From contig NW_024468918.1 in assembly GCF_011745365.1 (NCBI RefSeq), positions 834,488 through 898,487 of the forward strand: a stretch of 64,000 bases of DNA. The letters run 5' to 3'. Both the position numbers and the translations under genes were made by a program. Shown here in pieces: positions 22,501 through 33,639 of this stretch. Source of the DNA: Cryphonectria parasitica EP155 (lineage: Eukaryota; Ascomycota; Sordariomycetes; Diaporthales; Cryphonectriaceae). The stretch's first letter is position 1, and the number at the start of each line of letters is the position of its first letter. The notes under the pieces were generated by a model that ran no database searches, was not told the DNA's origin, and saw nothing but the letters and a program-made list of their open reading frames with translations.

Positions 22501-24155
22501 AGGGAACGGCCTCCCGATGCTGTTGACAGTATGGTCTGTGTTATAGCCAAAGGCCAGCATGTCTCCGTTGCCAGACATGTTCAGGCCAACCTGGTCGCTC
22601 ATGTGCAGGCCCAGCTCTTTACTCCTGAGCAGGATCTCGGTGGTACCAATGGCACCAGCACCCAGAAACACAGCCTCCTTGGCGTGCACCCACATAAGAT
22701 CGTCGTGCAGGTTGGCCTTGAAGTGGCCTCGGTTCCGGCCGTGCCAGGCAAAGTACACATTGTACCCGCCACGGTTAGGATCCTTACATTTCTCAATATA
22801 CCGCACCTCGCACTCGCAGAACATCTCGGCGCCCCAGTTCCAGGCATCGGCGAGGTAGGTGACGAGGGTGGTGGTCTTGGAGCCGTCATTAACGCCTGTG
22901 GCGTCTTGGCCTGTGAGGGCCGAGGGTAGCATCTCGACGCCGCAGCTGTTGGGTCCGTTGCGGAAACGGGTCGTCTGATGGACGCGCCTGAACTTCTCGC
23001 GCATACTGAGAGCCTCGGCCTGTTTCTCTAGGAGGTCAAGCTTGGGCAGCTTGGGCCAGTCAGCCGGGTACTGCTGCGGGTCGAGGACCTTTTTTGCTTT
23101 TTTGTAGTCTATAATATATTTATTGGCAGTCAGCAACCAAAAGAGAAACAAGACATATTTCTCAAAATGATGACGACATCACTACTACTCACAGCTGTCC
23201 AGACAGGTAGGATTATTTCGGATCTCTTCAGGCCACGCCTGCATGCTGAGGGAATCGTGGTTGGCCTCGAGGAAGACGTTGGCGTTGATCAAGCTGGTGC
23301 CGCCCAGACCTGTCACATGAATGTAAAGTTAGCAGACCTGTTGGTCCCGATTGCCAGAACAGCAACCAATGGAGCAAGTGTGAGAACTTAAGACGCACCA
23401 TTTCCAACAAATGCGTTCTGGCCTTTTCCAAAAATCAAGTGGTACATGCCCGTAGGATCACCACCGTCGACAGCGATACCATCACAGTACGAGCTCGGCT
23501 GGAAAGTACCGCTCCAGTGCAGCTCCTCGAGGGCACTCTCCGAGCCGCTGGGGTATTCGCCAGGCCACTTCTCCTTGCCCCTCTCCAGCACGCAGACGCT
23601 CTGGCCAGCCCTCGCCATTCGGCTGGCAGCAACTCCGCCTCCGTACCCGCTGCCGATGACGATGCAGTCATAACTATTGCGCAGAAGCTCGACGGGCTTC
23701 GAGATGTGGGGGAAGGCTCCTCCCTCAGCGCGGTCCTCTTCATCGGCGTAAGATCTGACGCTGGCGTACGTCCTGGACCGTGGGCCGCCGACGTTGCCCT
23801 CGTGAGGGCCAGGGACGGGCACCTGGTGGGTCGCATGGCTGGCTGTCGCGCGGTCCCGGTCCTCGGCGCCGAGTTCTGTGAGGAGAGAGGGAGATGTCGG
23901 CCAGGTGACGCCCTTTGGAGGTGCTGCGTGTTCATGGTGGAGAGACTGGGAGTGAGGGCGAGAGTGAGAGTGTGAGTGGTTGAAGGAGGCATGGGTTGGC
24001 GAAGGAGGCCTGCTGTTGTTGGTACTTCCGCCGTCTGTGCTTGTGCCGTTAATATAGTGGCCGTTGATAGGACCTACAGGCCCACCATTCATCAGGTCTG
24101 TGCTGTTGTCCTGGTGGATCGACGCGCCGGACGGGGCTGGATCTTCCCCTGCCAT
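19509..24155 (-). CDS. GMC oxidoreductase-alpha/beta-hydrolase fusion
   Basis: Exons on the minus strand: 24155-23399, 23309-23193, 23108-22212 and 22150-19509, giving 1470 residues. All three introns are GT..AG and phase-consistent. After a disordered 1-150 leader, residues ~162-195 form the FAD Rossmann motif (CIVIGSGYGGG). Exon 2 supplies the conserved GLGGTSLINAN. The GMC C-terminal block lies near 651 (HPIGGACMARDG) and continues to ALGANPFATITALAE. This half resembles cholesterol-oxidase-like FAD enzymes. Residues ~800-955 form a beta-rich middle domain. From ~1080 an alpha/beta-hydrolase follows, with nucleophile elbow AHCMGS (Cys ~1192 instead of Ser), a candidate acid in GADNAVLSPEAT and His in PGYGHLDCWMGR. 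A sterol or lipid alcohol is a plausible substrate, but this is inference. No signal peptide is seen. Confidence 0.85.
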
Positions 24156-24742
24156 GATGGATGTCTGCTATGTGTAGGTAGGGAGGGGACCTGTGTAGTG
24201 AAGTGGAAGCTGGTTGTGTTGGTCGTTTCACAGGAGACGACAAAGATATAAGAATAAATATATATGTATATCTAGATGTATAGATATATGTAGATATGTG
24301 TGTGTCTGGGTGGGTACACTGAGGAGGGAAGAGGAAGACCAGTGATGGCGGTGATCTGTCTATTATATATGTATAGGAGAGTGTGAGTTCACAACAAAGT
24401 GATCATGAAAGAAGAGGGTGGATGGAAAGAAAAGACCAGAGGGTATCGTGCAGACGGTTGAGAGAAGGAAACAGAGACAGCGTGAGGGAGGAGGTGGTGG
24501 GAGGAGGGGGGGAAGTGTAAGTATTTCTATGTAACCGTTTTCTGTCTTTCTCGATACAAGGTCCTCGGCGGGTACCGCTGACAAGAGCCTGCAGCCTCCC
24601 TCCGGCCTATTCTCTGCATCTCTCATGAAGGAGGAGGATGGTAAGAAGGATAGGCATTCTCCGCTCTTGTCGGAGGGTTGGTTGCATCGAGAACGAGAAA
24701 TTTAGTTGATGTGGGGCTTTTCCTTCGGAGCTCAAAAAGAGA

Positions 24743-24748
<6 letters not shown>

Positions 24749-24781
<33 letters not shown>
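24749..24781. repeat. (CA)n microsatellite
   Basis: A perfect run of about 16 CA units, preceded by GCGCG. It lies about 600 nt upstream of the GMC fusion gene start. Confidence 0.9.
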
Positions 24782-26158
24782 AAATGCGCAGCTCTGAACA
24801 TGCATGTACGCTCAGATGGGGCAAGGTGGGTGACGAGTTGATGGGCCAGAAAAAAAGAGAAAATGAACGAGTAATTGGTTGGCCTTACGGAAGAGGACGG
24901 GGTGAAAAAAGGGTGACAGGGATACCACGATGGTACTAGGTCAGGCAACCAACTCTAAAAGGATGCAGCCAAGATGGAGAAAAAAAGGGAAAGAATGATA
25001 GACAGAGACAAGGAAAGAGACGTATACAGTAAGAGCGACGAGAGAATGGCAAGAGTCGTTCTCCACACTTGCTGCAAGTACCCCGCGGGCCCTTGTAGTG
25101 CGCGCAGGTTGAGATCGGCCGGGGTCAAAGCCACCCCCGAAAGAAAGATAAAAAAAAAGAAGAAAAAAAAAAGGGAAGAAACGAGGTTGCAATAGTAAGT
25201 AATCATCTAATCATCTTGTCTTTTTCTGTTTGGGGGGGGGGGGGGGCGAGGGTCCAACAGCGGTATATCCGTGGGCCCTGGACATTAGCACATCAAGTTG
25301 ACGGCTTCTGGTTCAACAGGAAACGAACTCAACCACGAAGCAGGCAAGCAAGTGAAGCACACTCTCTTTGCAGGTCCCCCCTCTTTTCTAGGTCCCCACC
25401 CATCGAGCTGAGTCGGCGCAGTCGGATAGAGTAAGAAAGAAAGAAAAAATCCTAGTCGGAAACCCGCTACTAGTCGTTCAGCAATGGCTCGGTATTCCCA
25501 CAGCTGCTACTCGGTGCAGATCACGAAAGTCAAAATACCACCCACCTACGCAGTTGCGTACACATAAATCCCCCAAAGGGGAAGAGATAGGGCAGGGCAG
25601 TGACAGCGACAGGGCAGGTTGCAGGGTTAAAAATACTTTGGTCGGGAGTGAGAAAATAGCTGGGCACTGGGGGTCAGCGCGCCTGCTATGGGCAAGCCTA
25701 TTGGTCAGTTTACTACTGAAAGAGTCAGCCGCTCCTCTTGGACGGGTCGGGAGGAGGAGGATCGACTGCCTTCGGACACTGTTACTACAATGATGTGCTA
25801 AGCCTAGGCGAGATGAGAAAAGGATATTCCGCTATCGAGGACAGGACAGGACAGGATAGGCCTATCTGCTTGTCACATTATCGTCCCTCGCCTTTGAGAG
25901 AGGGAAGAAGAGAGATGGAGGAGAGATCAATATAATTGATACGAGGAAGAACGAGTAGGCGAGGGGGGCTCGGAAGGAACGGCGAACCAAGTGATGATGA
26001 TCCTTGAAAATTGACGACGTCTTTGGACAGACCAGAGCTATTCGAGAACGCCACAGCGCAAGAAGCCGTCCACCAAGGGAGAGAAGAGGGGTTTGGCACG
26101 AATGTCTCTCTCTCGTGTCGAATGTGTGTGGAGCAATAGTTTTACCGTGGCGCCCTGG

Positions 26159-26199
26159 TACTACTACTACTACTATTACTACTATTACTACTACTACCA
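26159..26199. repeat. TAC/TAT trinucleotide repeat
   Basis: About 13 TAC triplets interrupted by a few TAT/TTAC variants, in the gene-poor region. Confidence 0.85.
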
Positions 26200-29100
26200 C
26201 TGGGTAAAACGGTGTCATGCTGTCATACTTACGATGACGACAAATAATCAACTTTCACTTTATCTGCCCTTCACCTAGCTACTTTGACATCACCAATTGG
26301 GGAGCAAAGAGAGACTGAAACAAGTAGCTTCCAAGGGAGGAAAACGATGGATGGCCGGAGACTGCCCGAATTCGTACTTGGGCGGCCTAGTAGTAATCTA
26401 GGAATGCGCAGTATCATGTTTCTTTCACTCTATTTTGTTTGTGCTTGCTTGCTTGTGTACTATGTGTCTCGCCAGGTACAGGACCACCGTTCAACCAGCC
26501 AGGCCCCCTCTGCTGGGTCCTCCTCTCTACTCTTAGGGCACTGCTGAAGAAAGCCAGTATTAGATTAGTGGCTGGAGACCCACTGATCCAGTAATCCCAC
26601 GTGCATAGAACCAGATTTGGGTGGAACCCGTATGGGGCCGCCTTCTTTTCGCACGCTTATCACGCTCTTCTTCCTCCCCCCCCCCCCCACCTGGCTACGA
26701 CCGGGCACTAGAGAAATCCCCAAAACGTTCAGGGTCTCATTCCTTTTTTTTTTCTTTTTCTTTCTCTGTTAATACAATATCCCATCAGAAAGAAGGGCTT
26801 AGGCACTCACCATTTCTCATACCCATGTGCCCAGAGAGGCTAATGTTAGACATAGCCGAGACAGTAAGAAGAGCAGATGATAGGTAAGTGTTGCCTTGTC
26901 CTTTTCTGCGTCGGTGAAGATTATTGAAAATGATCATCACATCATCGCCTAAGGCTGCCGACTATGTACCCTGCGCCCAGATACAATTACACATCGTCGG
27001 TCCAAACTCCGCCCAATGGAAGCCACTCTTCTGAAAGTGCCGAGGCCCTCTTGATCCATAAGTCAGACGCCAATGGCGACACCGTCCAGGTACGAGGTCT
27101 AGCCTTCAAGTCTTGTCTGTAAATGTAATAGGGCTCAAAGGGAAAAAAGCCACAGGCGTCCAAAGTCGTTTCTTTCTCGCCGAGTTCTTGCTCTGCCCCT
27201 GCATTTGCGGACAAACTACTCATGCAGATGGGAGGAGAACCAAGCCAGGGATATGTGCAGTAGGACTTGTCCTCGAACGGATAATTCGACATGCTACAAT
27301 AGCCAGAAACCATAGTAGGATGGCATATCGTGAACATGGGGGTCGGTCTTTGTGTTTCCTGTGGCTGTTTTCCCGACCCTTTCCCCAAGTAAGAGGAGGG
27401 CGCAGCCAGGCCTTGTTCCATTAGATCGGACCCAAGGGAGGCGCAGAGGAAGAACCCGAGTGGCCCAAAATTGGCGAATGCAACGCTGTAGTGAACAAAA
27501 GACAAGGCCTACCCTAACAGATGGATGGGTGGATGTCTCGGCAAGATCTCTGACTGCTTCCCTCGCCCAAATCTACCACACGTGCAGCACACTTTCACCA
27601 CTTCATCCACACTCCATACAATTATGAGGTCACAGTGCCGCAACCTGAGACTGAATGATGATGGAAGGGGGGGGAGGATGGGGGCGGCAAGGAGAAGAGA
27701 AGGTTGGGTTACGCATCCTATTAACCATTATCATCATCATCATCGTCGTCGTCACCGAGAAAAATACTTAGACAGTAGAGAGCGGGGCCTTTTTTCTGCC
27801 TGGACCGGCTGATCAGACCTAATCAAGCAGACTTGTCCCCTGCATTCAGCTCGCCCAAGATCGACCCCTCGATAGACCTGATGTAGTGGGGTTGGTGGTC
27901 AATCGTACCATGGACTCGGGGTGGTCCTCGAGCTCCTCCCCACCCCCCCTCCAAACTGGTGGATCGCGACAAGAAAAAAGAAAGAAAAATGCCCAGTCAT
28001 TACGCTAGATTTAACTAGTAAGCGTGTGATGTGCAAGCACGCACTACAAACTGCACGATATAGACGCACAGACAGCTAGGCACAAGGGAATCCTCCCGCT
28101 GACGCACACAGCCGAGGTGCGCAAGCGGCCGCCCGTATCGTCCGCAGCGCAACGGAAGGCTGCTTCGAGTCGTGATTGGCACCGCTCATTAGATTGATGC
28201 CTTGAGGGGCTGACACCATATAGAATGAATGAGGGGGCCCGGATGCCGTGTTCATTGTCCACAGCATACGCATGGATGGGGCCGAGAAGGAGAGAAAGGA
28301 AAAGAAAGAAGAGAGAGGAAAACCAAGGGTCTGTTGCTGGTGCTGATGCCATACTGCAGCTGTACAATACTTCTGTAAGGCTGAATATGCAGGATGGGAA
28401 GGTCTTGCCCCTTGTCGCATCGTGCAGTTCTCCTCGTCCTCATCCTTCAGGGCTCTCTCTTCGGTCTTCAGCGTGTGGATCTAAATTCTGGGTCTGGATC
28501 TGCAATGGTCCCAACCCACACAGCAACCCACCCTTGAACTATGTTCATACTAAACCCCCACCTTGTCGGCGAAAATTCATGTCACATGTCTGATCTGAAC
28601 GGGCTCGGGTCGTACGTGCCAGGCACCAGAAATGTGTTCGATCAGGACCAAGAAAAGGTGGTGAGACAAGACATGGGTTGGTGAGGTGGTAGTAACGGAG
28701 CTGTGGCATGCCGGACGGGAAAGGAGAAAAAGGAAAAAAAGGAAAAGAGTTCTGTCAGGTTGCACAGTGCAACCTCACTTGACATTGGGGAAGATCGCGC
28801 GCCAACTTGGGATGATACTATGAATATCTATCTACCTACTACTTGTGCACCCTAGACACGTGTTACAGAAATGGCCAATGCTGCACTTCTTCCGACTTCT
28901 GGTTATACAGGCCATGTATCCTCTAGAATTATCATGTCATGTCATCTAAGTAAGTGCTTTACCACACCAGTCCACAGCCATTCACCTAATCAACTGACCA
29001 GCCACCCTATCGGAGGATAGATGGGGCACAAGCGCCTGCCTGTGCTACCCATCTTTCTATATCAAACCTCCGAAAGGTGCAGCAAGGCGTCTCTTGGCTT

Positions 29101-29866
29101 ACCATCTTGCATCGTATATTTTAGACTCGTGGTTACTCGTGCTCGCCTATTGCTGTATCCGAGTCGCCGTCCTCAGGCCGGGGGCGGGCACATGGGATGG
29201 ATGGGTGAGTGACGATTGCAGCGATCGCCCTCAGAATTCAGTCAAGTGCTACGATAAGAGATGACCTCACAATTTGGATTCCACCAAGGAAGTAGCCATG
29301 ATGTTAGATTTTGGTTCTCAAGCCCTTTCCCGAGGTGATAATTTCGTAGGTTGCAGACGACAGACCTGGCACGGAAGTGTTTCAGGGCCTACTTCAGGGC
29401 TTGATTCATTGAGTGCTTACTCCACTTTGCTTGCATGTCTTGGTTATTGGACCGTCCCAAGTTGCATCAATACTGCCTAAGTATCATAAATCTGTGAGGT
29501 GTGTACAAAACTGGGCGATGAAAAAGCCTTCTTATCTGTCTATGGTTCTTTTATATTGAAGAAATGTGAGGTTGAATATACCGAATAACCCGCGCAACAT
29601 ACTATCACCCATGTACTTGATCATCAGCTACTGTAGGAACGCTGTCGCAGCGTATTGACTCGGATGTCAAACCCCACCCACCTGAGCCAAACTTGACCAA
29701 AACATGCCCATCATTCATTCTCCATCTAGGGACGTACACGTTTTCGAGAACGATTGTATATGTCACAGACTATTTACCATAACTCTAATGTTGACATAGC
29801 AAACTCCCCTCTTCGTCGATAGAATCCATAAGGTGCACCTGCAGGTAGGCCACTTCATTAGTTCAG

Positions 29867-30655
29867 ATGGCAACCCTCCAAGAACCCCTCATCCTCGAAC
29901 GCCTCGAGACCCCCGCCTCGCCCTCCAAAAACTCCACCATCATCTTCCTACACGGATTCGGAGACGATGGCCACGGCACAGGCTACGGGCTCGCCCAGCA
30001 GTTCCAGATGTACCAGAAACTTCCTTACACAAAATGGGTCTTTCCTACGGCACATGTCGATCGGATCGTTGGCCAGCGCTGCTGGTACAGGCCGCATGAC
30101 CTGAAGCCAGAGGGGCCTGTGCATGAGGCTGAAGATGAGCTGGAAGGATCCAATGAGGAAGAATATGAGAAAGACGAAGAAGGCATATTGAAGACTGTCC
30201 AGTACATCGACTCCCTGGTCGCTAAACAGATAGAGGACGGTGTCGAGCCGGGCAAGATCGTGGTGGGAGGATTCAGTCAGGGGGGTGCGGTCTCGACGAT
30301 CTGGGGTCTCAAGGGGCAGTTCAGAGATAAGGTGGCTGGTGTATTTGGGCTGAGCGGATATTTCCCCAGGGTGAAGGCTGTTGCTGTATCACTGCCTGCT
30401 GAGAGTGGCATCGAGGCCGATGGCGACACTGGTGGGACATATGCGCCGAGGTGGTTCTTCGCTCACGGCATGGCAGATAAGATGATACCTATCAGCTTAT
30501 TCAGGGAAGGGCAAAAGAGGCTGCACCAGTACATCGCCCGCGAAAAGGTTGAGGGACACGTGTATGAGAACCTCGATCATGACGTGGGCCGAGGCGAGCT
30601 GCGAGACCTCTGGCTGTGGCTGAGAAAGGTTCTGGAAGAGGGAGACGGCGAATGA
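29867..30655 (+). CDS. Acyl-protein thioesterase 1-like hydrolase
   Basis: A 262-residue alpha/beta-hydrolase of the phospholipase/carboxylesterase family (APT1). These enzymes remove palmitate from S-acylated proteins such as Ras and G-alpha, and some show lysophospholipase activity. The oxyanion segment IIFLHGFGDDG is at 25-35, the nucleophile elbow GGFSQGG puts Ser at 137, the acid is Asp204 in AHGMADKMIP, and His238 lies in ENLDHDVG, so the triad is complete. Residues 85-105 form an acidic insert rich in Glu that typical APT1 lacks. Single exon, cytosolic, no signal peptide. The adjacent gene points towards it from the right, so the two are convergent. Confidence 0.9.
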   Translation: MATLQEPLILERLETPASPSKNSTIIFLHGFGDDGHGTGYGLAQQFQMYQKLPYTKWVFPTAHVDRIVGQRCWYRPHDLKPEGPVHEAEDELEGSNEEEYEKDEEGILKTVQYIDSLVAKQIEDGVEPGKIVVGGFSQGGAVSTIWGLKGQFRDKVAGVFGLSGYFPRVKAVAVSLPAESGIEADGDTGGTYAPRWFFAHGMADKMIPISLFREGQKRLHQYIAREKVEGHVYENLDHDVGRGELRDLWLWLRKVLEEGDGE

Positions 30656-31006
30656 ATTTATGGGACTTGCCACACAGACGATGGGCAGAGATTCTCACCA
30701 ATGATTGTGCATCACCAGATGCCTTGAAAGTTACTAGAGATTCTGGCCAGCGGATTCAATATTGTCAGGGTATAGACAGGCGACTTTGAGAATAGATTTA
30801 GTAAATTCTCTCACAAGACGGCTTTCCCATTTTGTTTCCCACAATGAGCTTCTTGTCATCAGGAGATGAACCATTTTAATCATCAGTAACCCAGGTAATA
30901 ACACAGAAATAACTAAGTCCTCAAGTACATTGGACACACATAACTGTGGCCGGAATAATAGAGCCCACAATGCATCATGGAGTTCTGCCTACTGCTTTCA
31001 TGTCAC
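30656..31006. other. Convergent 3' region
   Basis: A 351-nt AT-richer spacer between the thioesterase and SDR stop codons, presumably both 3' UTRs. Nothing else seen. Confidence 0.4.
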
Positions 31007-32084
31007 TCAAGACCAACCAATTAAGCCCGTAACCAGCTGACCTGCATCAAGAAGTTTTTCTTCCCTCGACTTCAGCTCATCAACATCCCAATTGGTCCAG
31101 AGAAACTTCCCCTTCAAAAACCCGGCCTCAGGGCTAGATAGCCATACCAGAAAGTGCGCTGGCAGGTCGGCTGGGAGCAAAATCTGTTAGCTCAATGTGA
31201 AGGGAGAAGGAAGGAAATGATTGGGGGAAAAGAAAAATAAGAGAAAAGAGAAGATAAAAAAGAAAATTCTAGTACGGCGAGAGACAGTAGAGTAATCATG
31301 TGAATCAAAACTTACCATCATCGACTGGCAGGCTGCCCGCTTCGCAGAGAGGCTCGAGCCCGGACTTGGTCAACATCTCCGACCTGACAACTCCGGGGCA
31401 CAGACTGAAAAAGTTGAAGCCCTGGTTCTCGACCTGGAGTGCCTCCACCACACGCGCTGCTCCAATCTTCGACCCGGCGTACCCTGAGAACTCACCCATC
31501 GCCGGAATGAGATGAGCAGCGCCCGCTGAGACATTCACGAAGACGCCGCCTGGCCGGGCGAGCGTGAGGAACAGGCGGGCCTGCAGGTAGATGCCCTTCA
31601 CATTGACCTCGAAAGCCTGCCACCAGTCGGCTGTGGACGCGCTGTCGACACTGGGGTCTCCCGACAAGGCAGACACGGGTGCCACATCATGCAGGTAACC
31701 CGCGTTGGCGATGAGGACATCGATGCCTGCAGGGGACAGCTTCTTCACCTCTGCAGATGCCTGGGCCATGTCTTGGACTGAAGATACGCTTCCGACAATG
31801 GTTGAATACCTGGTGGAGGAGAATTCGGCCTTGGTGCTTGCTACCGAAGCGGTCAGGTCCGAGGCGGTGCGGCCTATGACGATGATATGCGCCGCACCGG
31901 CTTGGGCGAATGCCTTTACTATCTCGGTGCCGATTCCGCGTCCTCCGCCACTGATGAAGATGGTTTTGCCTGTGGCTGATAGTTCAGGGCGAGTGGGTGA
32001 GATTGCGGGATAGCTATGGTGGTGGAAAGGGGTGGTGAAGTCGAGATGGAACATTGAAGACATGGTTGGCGATATGCAGATCAA
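31007..32084 (-). CDS. Short-chain dehydrogenase/reductase
   Basis: NAD(P)-dependent oxidoreductase of the classical SDR family. Exons 32084-31316 and 31170-31007 are joined by a 145-nt GT..AG intron, giving up to 310 residues. The cofactor motif SGGGRGIG lies at 45-52, NAG at 127-129, the catalytic Ser at 186 (NVSAGAA) and YAGSK at 202-206. Exon 2 restores the C-terminus typical of this fungal subgroup (GFLKGKFLWTNWDVDELK, ending in GLIGW). The unspliced frame would stop right after the intron donor. Start is uncertain: Met8 or Met11 would better match relatives that begin near MFHLDFT. The substrate is unknown, and no biosynthetic cluster surrounds it. Confidence 0.88.
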
Positions 32085-33639
32085 TCCTGATCAGTGGTGA
32101 AAGTTTCATCAACAAGTCCAAATAATGAGTGGATTGTGTAAGAGTACCAGAGAGAAGAAAGGGAAAGCAGCCTTGCTGAAGAGTATCCTCGCTCAGTGGT
32201 TGAACACACGACTTGCTATCATGTTATATACTTGAGTACCTGTGAGAGATGTCTTGGAAAGTACAAAGATCTTCTGCACCCCGCACGATACGCCCTTTCC
32301 TTTGACACCCTTAGATAAATCAAGAATGGCGATGATTCGCTCAACAGGTAATACGACCCCAATCCAAGAGCCGTATCGGAGGAGCGCCACGTCATCTCGC
32401 CGTTATTAGAGTTGGATGCTCCGGTTGGCAGGGTGGGAAATGATGATCACGTCGTATCCCCAGTGTTGTCGTATTGGATCAAGATACCATATGTCACCTG
32501 TGATTGTTGTTCACAGGATCCGACCTTGGACTGATGTAAAATTGGGAACAGAGCACAACTTGAATCTGTACTACTACTATAAATGACTTGCTTGGCCTCC
32601 TCGAACCAGACAGTTCCGGCAAATATACACTACCGAGTCCGAAGTTTATGAAGTTGAAGGCCCACATGTAATGCTCTTCAGGATTTTATAGCAGATGAAG
32701 AAGCCCGGCTTTCTAGAGAAAACGTAAAGATTGAGACGCCTTCTTGGGTCTCAAGCGGAACTGAACCAATCAAGTACTGATTCGGACACCAGCAAGACCG
32801 ACGTCCGAAGTAAAAGGTCCAGTACAGAATGGTTATTGAGCCGACAAGATTGTTGCCAGTGGTCAAGAGAGATGTTAGTTAAAACATCAGGAAGGTTTTT
32901 TCTTCTTTTTTATGTCTCCTTCCCTTTTTTTTTTTTTTTTTTGGAACGAAGAAAGTGTCTAGCATTCTCTTAAAGACCAATTTCCCTTCGATGACCACAA
33001 TGTCACTGTATCAGAACACTTTCAACGTTGAAAGTGGGCTGAAGCCAAATGTCTGATGATGTTTAAACGTAATTGTCACCACGACTGGAAGCAAGTGAAC
33101 CAGGCCGGACGAACCAGATGTATTTTGGCCATTACTAAATCAAGAATACCACATCATGGCATCTCTGGACAGGGGAAGACTGCAACATCTGTGGCGACTT
33201 CATACATGCACAACATTCTCACCAGCTTGATCTTGGTTAGCACACTACTACGTGTCTATTCAGGCTGACAGGGGTTTCCTGCGCCCCCTTTCGTGGCGGT
33301 GTTGTGCTGAAGACTGCTCTCTGTAGGCCTGCAGACCCATAAAATGAACCCTGTTTTCTGACCTCACTCACCGTCACCGCCCACTGAGGCAGCCTCAACA
33401 TGTGGATCCCGCATCCTGATACCAAGTTGCCCATCCATAGCTATTTAAGTACTATCTCAACCTCACTCAAGTAGAAGAGGGAGTGTGAATCTCTCTCAAA
33501 CTGCGCTGCAAAACAACCCATTGCCTCTCCTCCTTGTTGATTTCTCCTTCATCTTTCTCTAACTGCCGCGTATCACCACCAACTTTGGTTTTGCGCTCAT
33601 AAAATAAAGCAATCCTTCCAACCCCCGCTTCGAGACACC
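32085..33639. other. Divergent intergenic region with poly-T
   Basis: Between the SDR start and the proline-rich gene. It holds a run of 18 T (32925-32942), a decayed partial gene copy (listed separately), and a TATA-like CTATTTAAG about 200 nt before the downstream start. No intact gene. Confidence 0.45.
32378..32475 (+). pseudogene. Decayed fragment of the proline-rich gene
   Basis: These 98 nt align without gaps to 34068-34165 inside the coding region of the downstream proline-rich gene, with 10 mismatches by my count (about 90% identity). Flanking sequence does not align. The reading frame is still open across the fragment, but about seven of the roughly 32 encoded residues differ, so it is not under obvious protein constraint. 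I read it as a relic of a partial duplication lying about 1.7 kb upstream of its source. Confidence 0.8.

Larger units (their letters stand above)
24156..29866. other. 5.7-kb region with no convincing gene
   Basis: The longest open frame is about 172 codons (27505-26987, minus strand), with no domain I recognise and no coding-like composition. The stretch is dominated by purine- or pyrimidine-biased sequence, microsatellites and homopolymers: CA run at 24749-24781, 15 G at 25232-25246, TAC/TAT run at 26159-26199, 13 C at 26676-26688, and TCA/TCG triplets around 27731-27753. It could hold long leaders, non-coding RNA or regulatory DNA, but the sequence alone supports no specific call. Confidence 0.5.

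Noticed and set aside
19509..24155. Two separate genes (oxidase and hydrolase)
   Set aside because: Exon 4 carries the GMC C-terminal block and the hydrolase in one uninterrupted frame, so a fusion is the simpler reading.
26987..27505. 172-codon minus-strand ORF in the gene-poor region
   Set aside because: No motif, no coding-like codon pattern, and the surrounding DNA looks non-coding.
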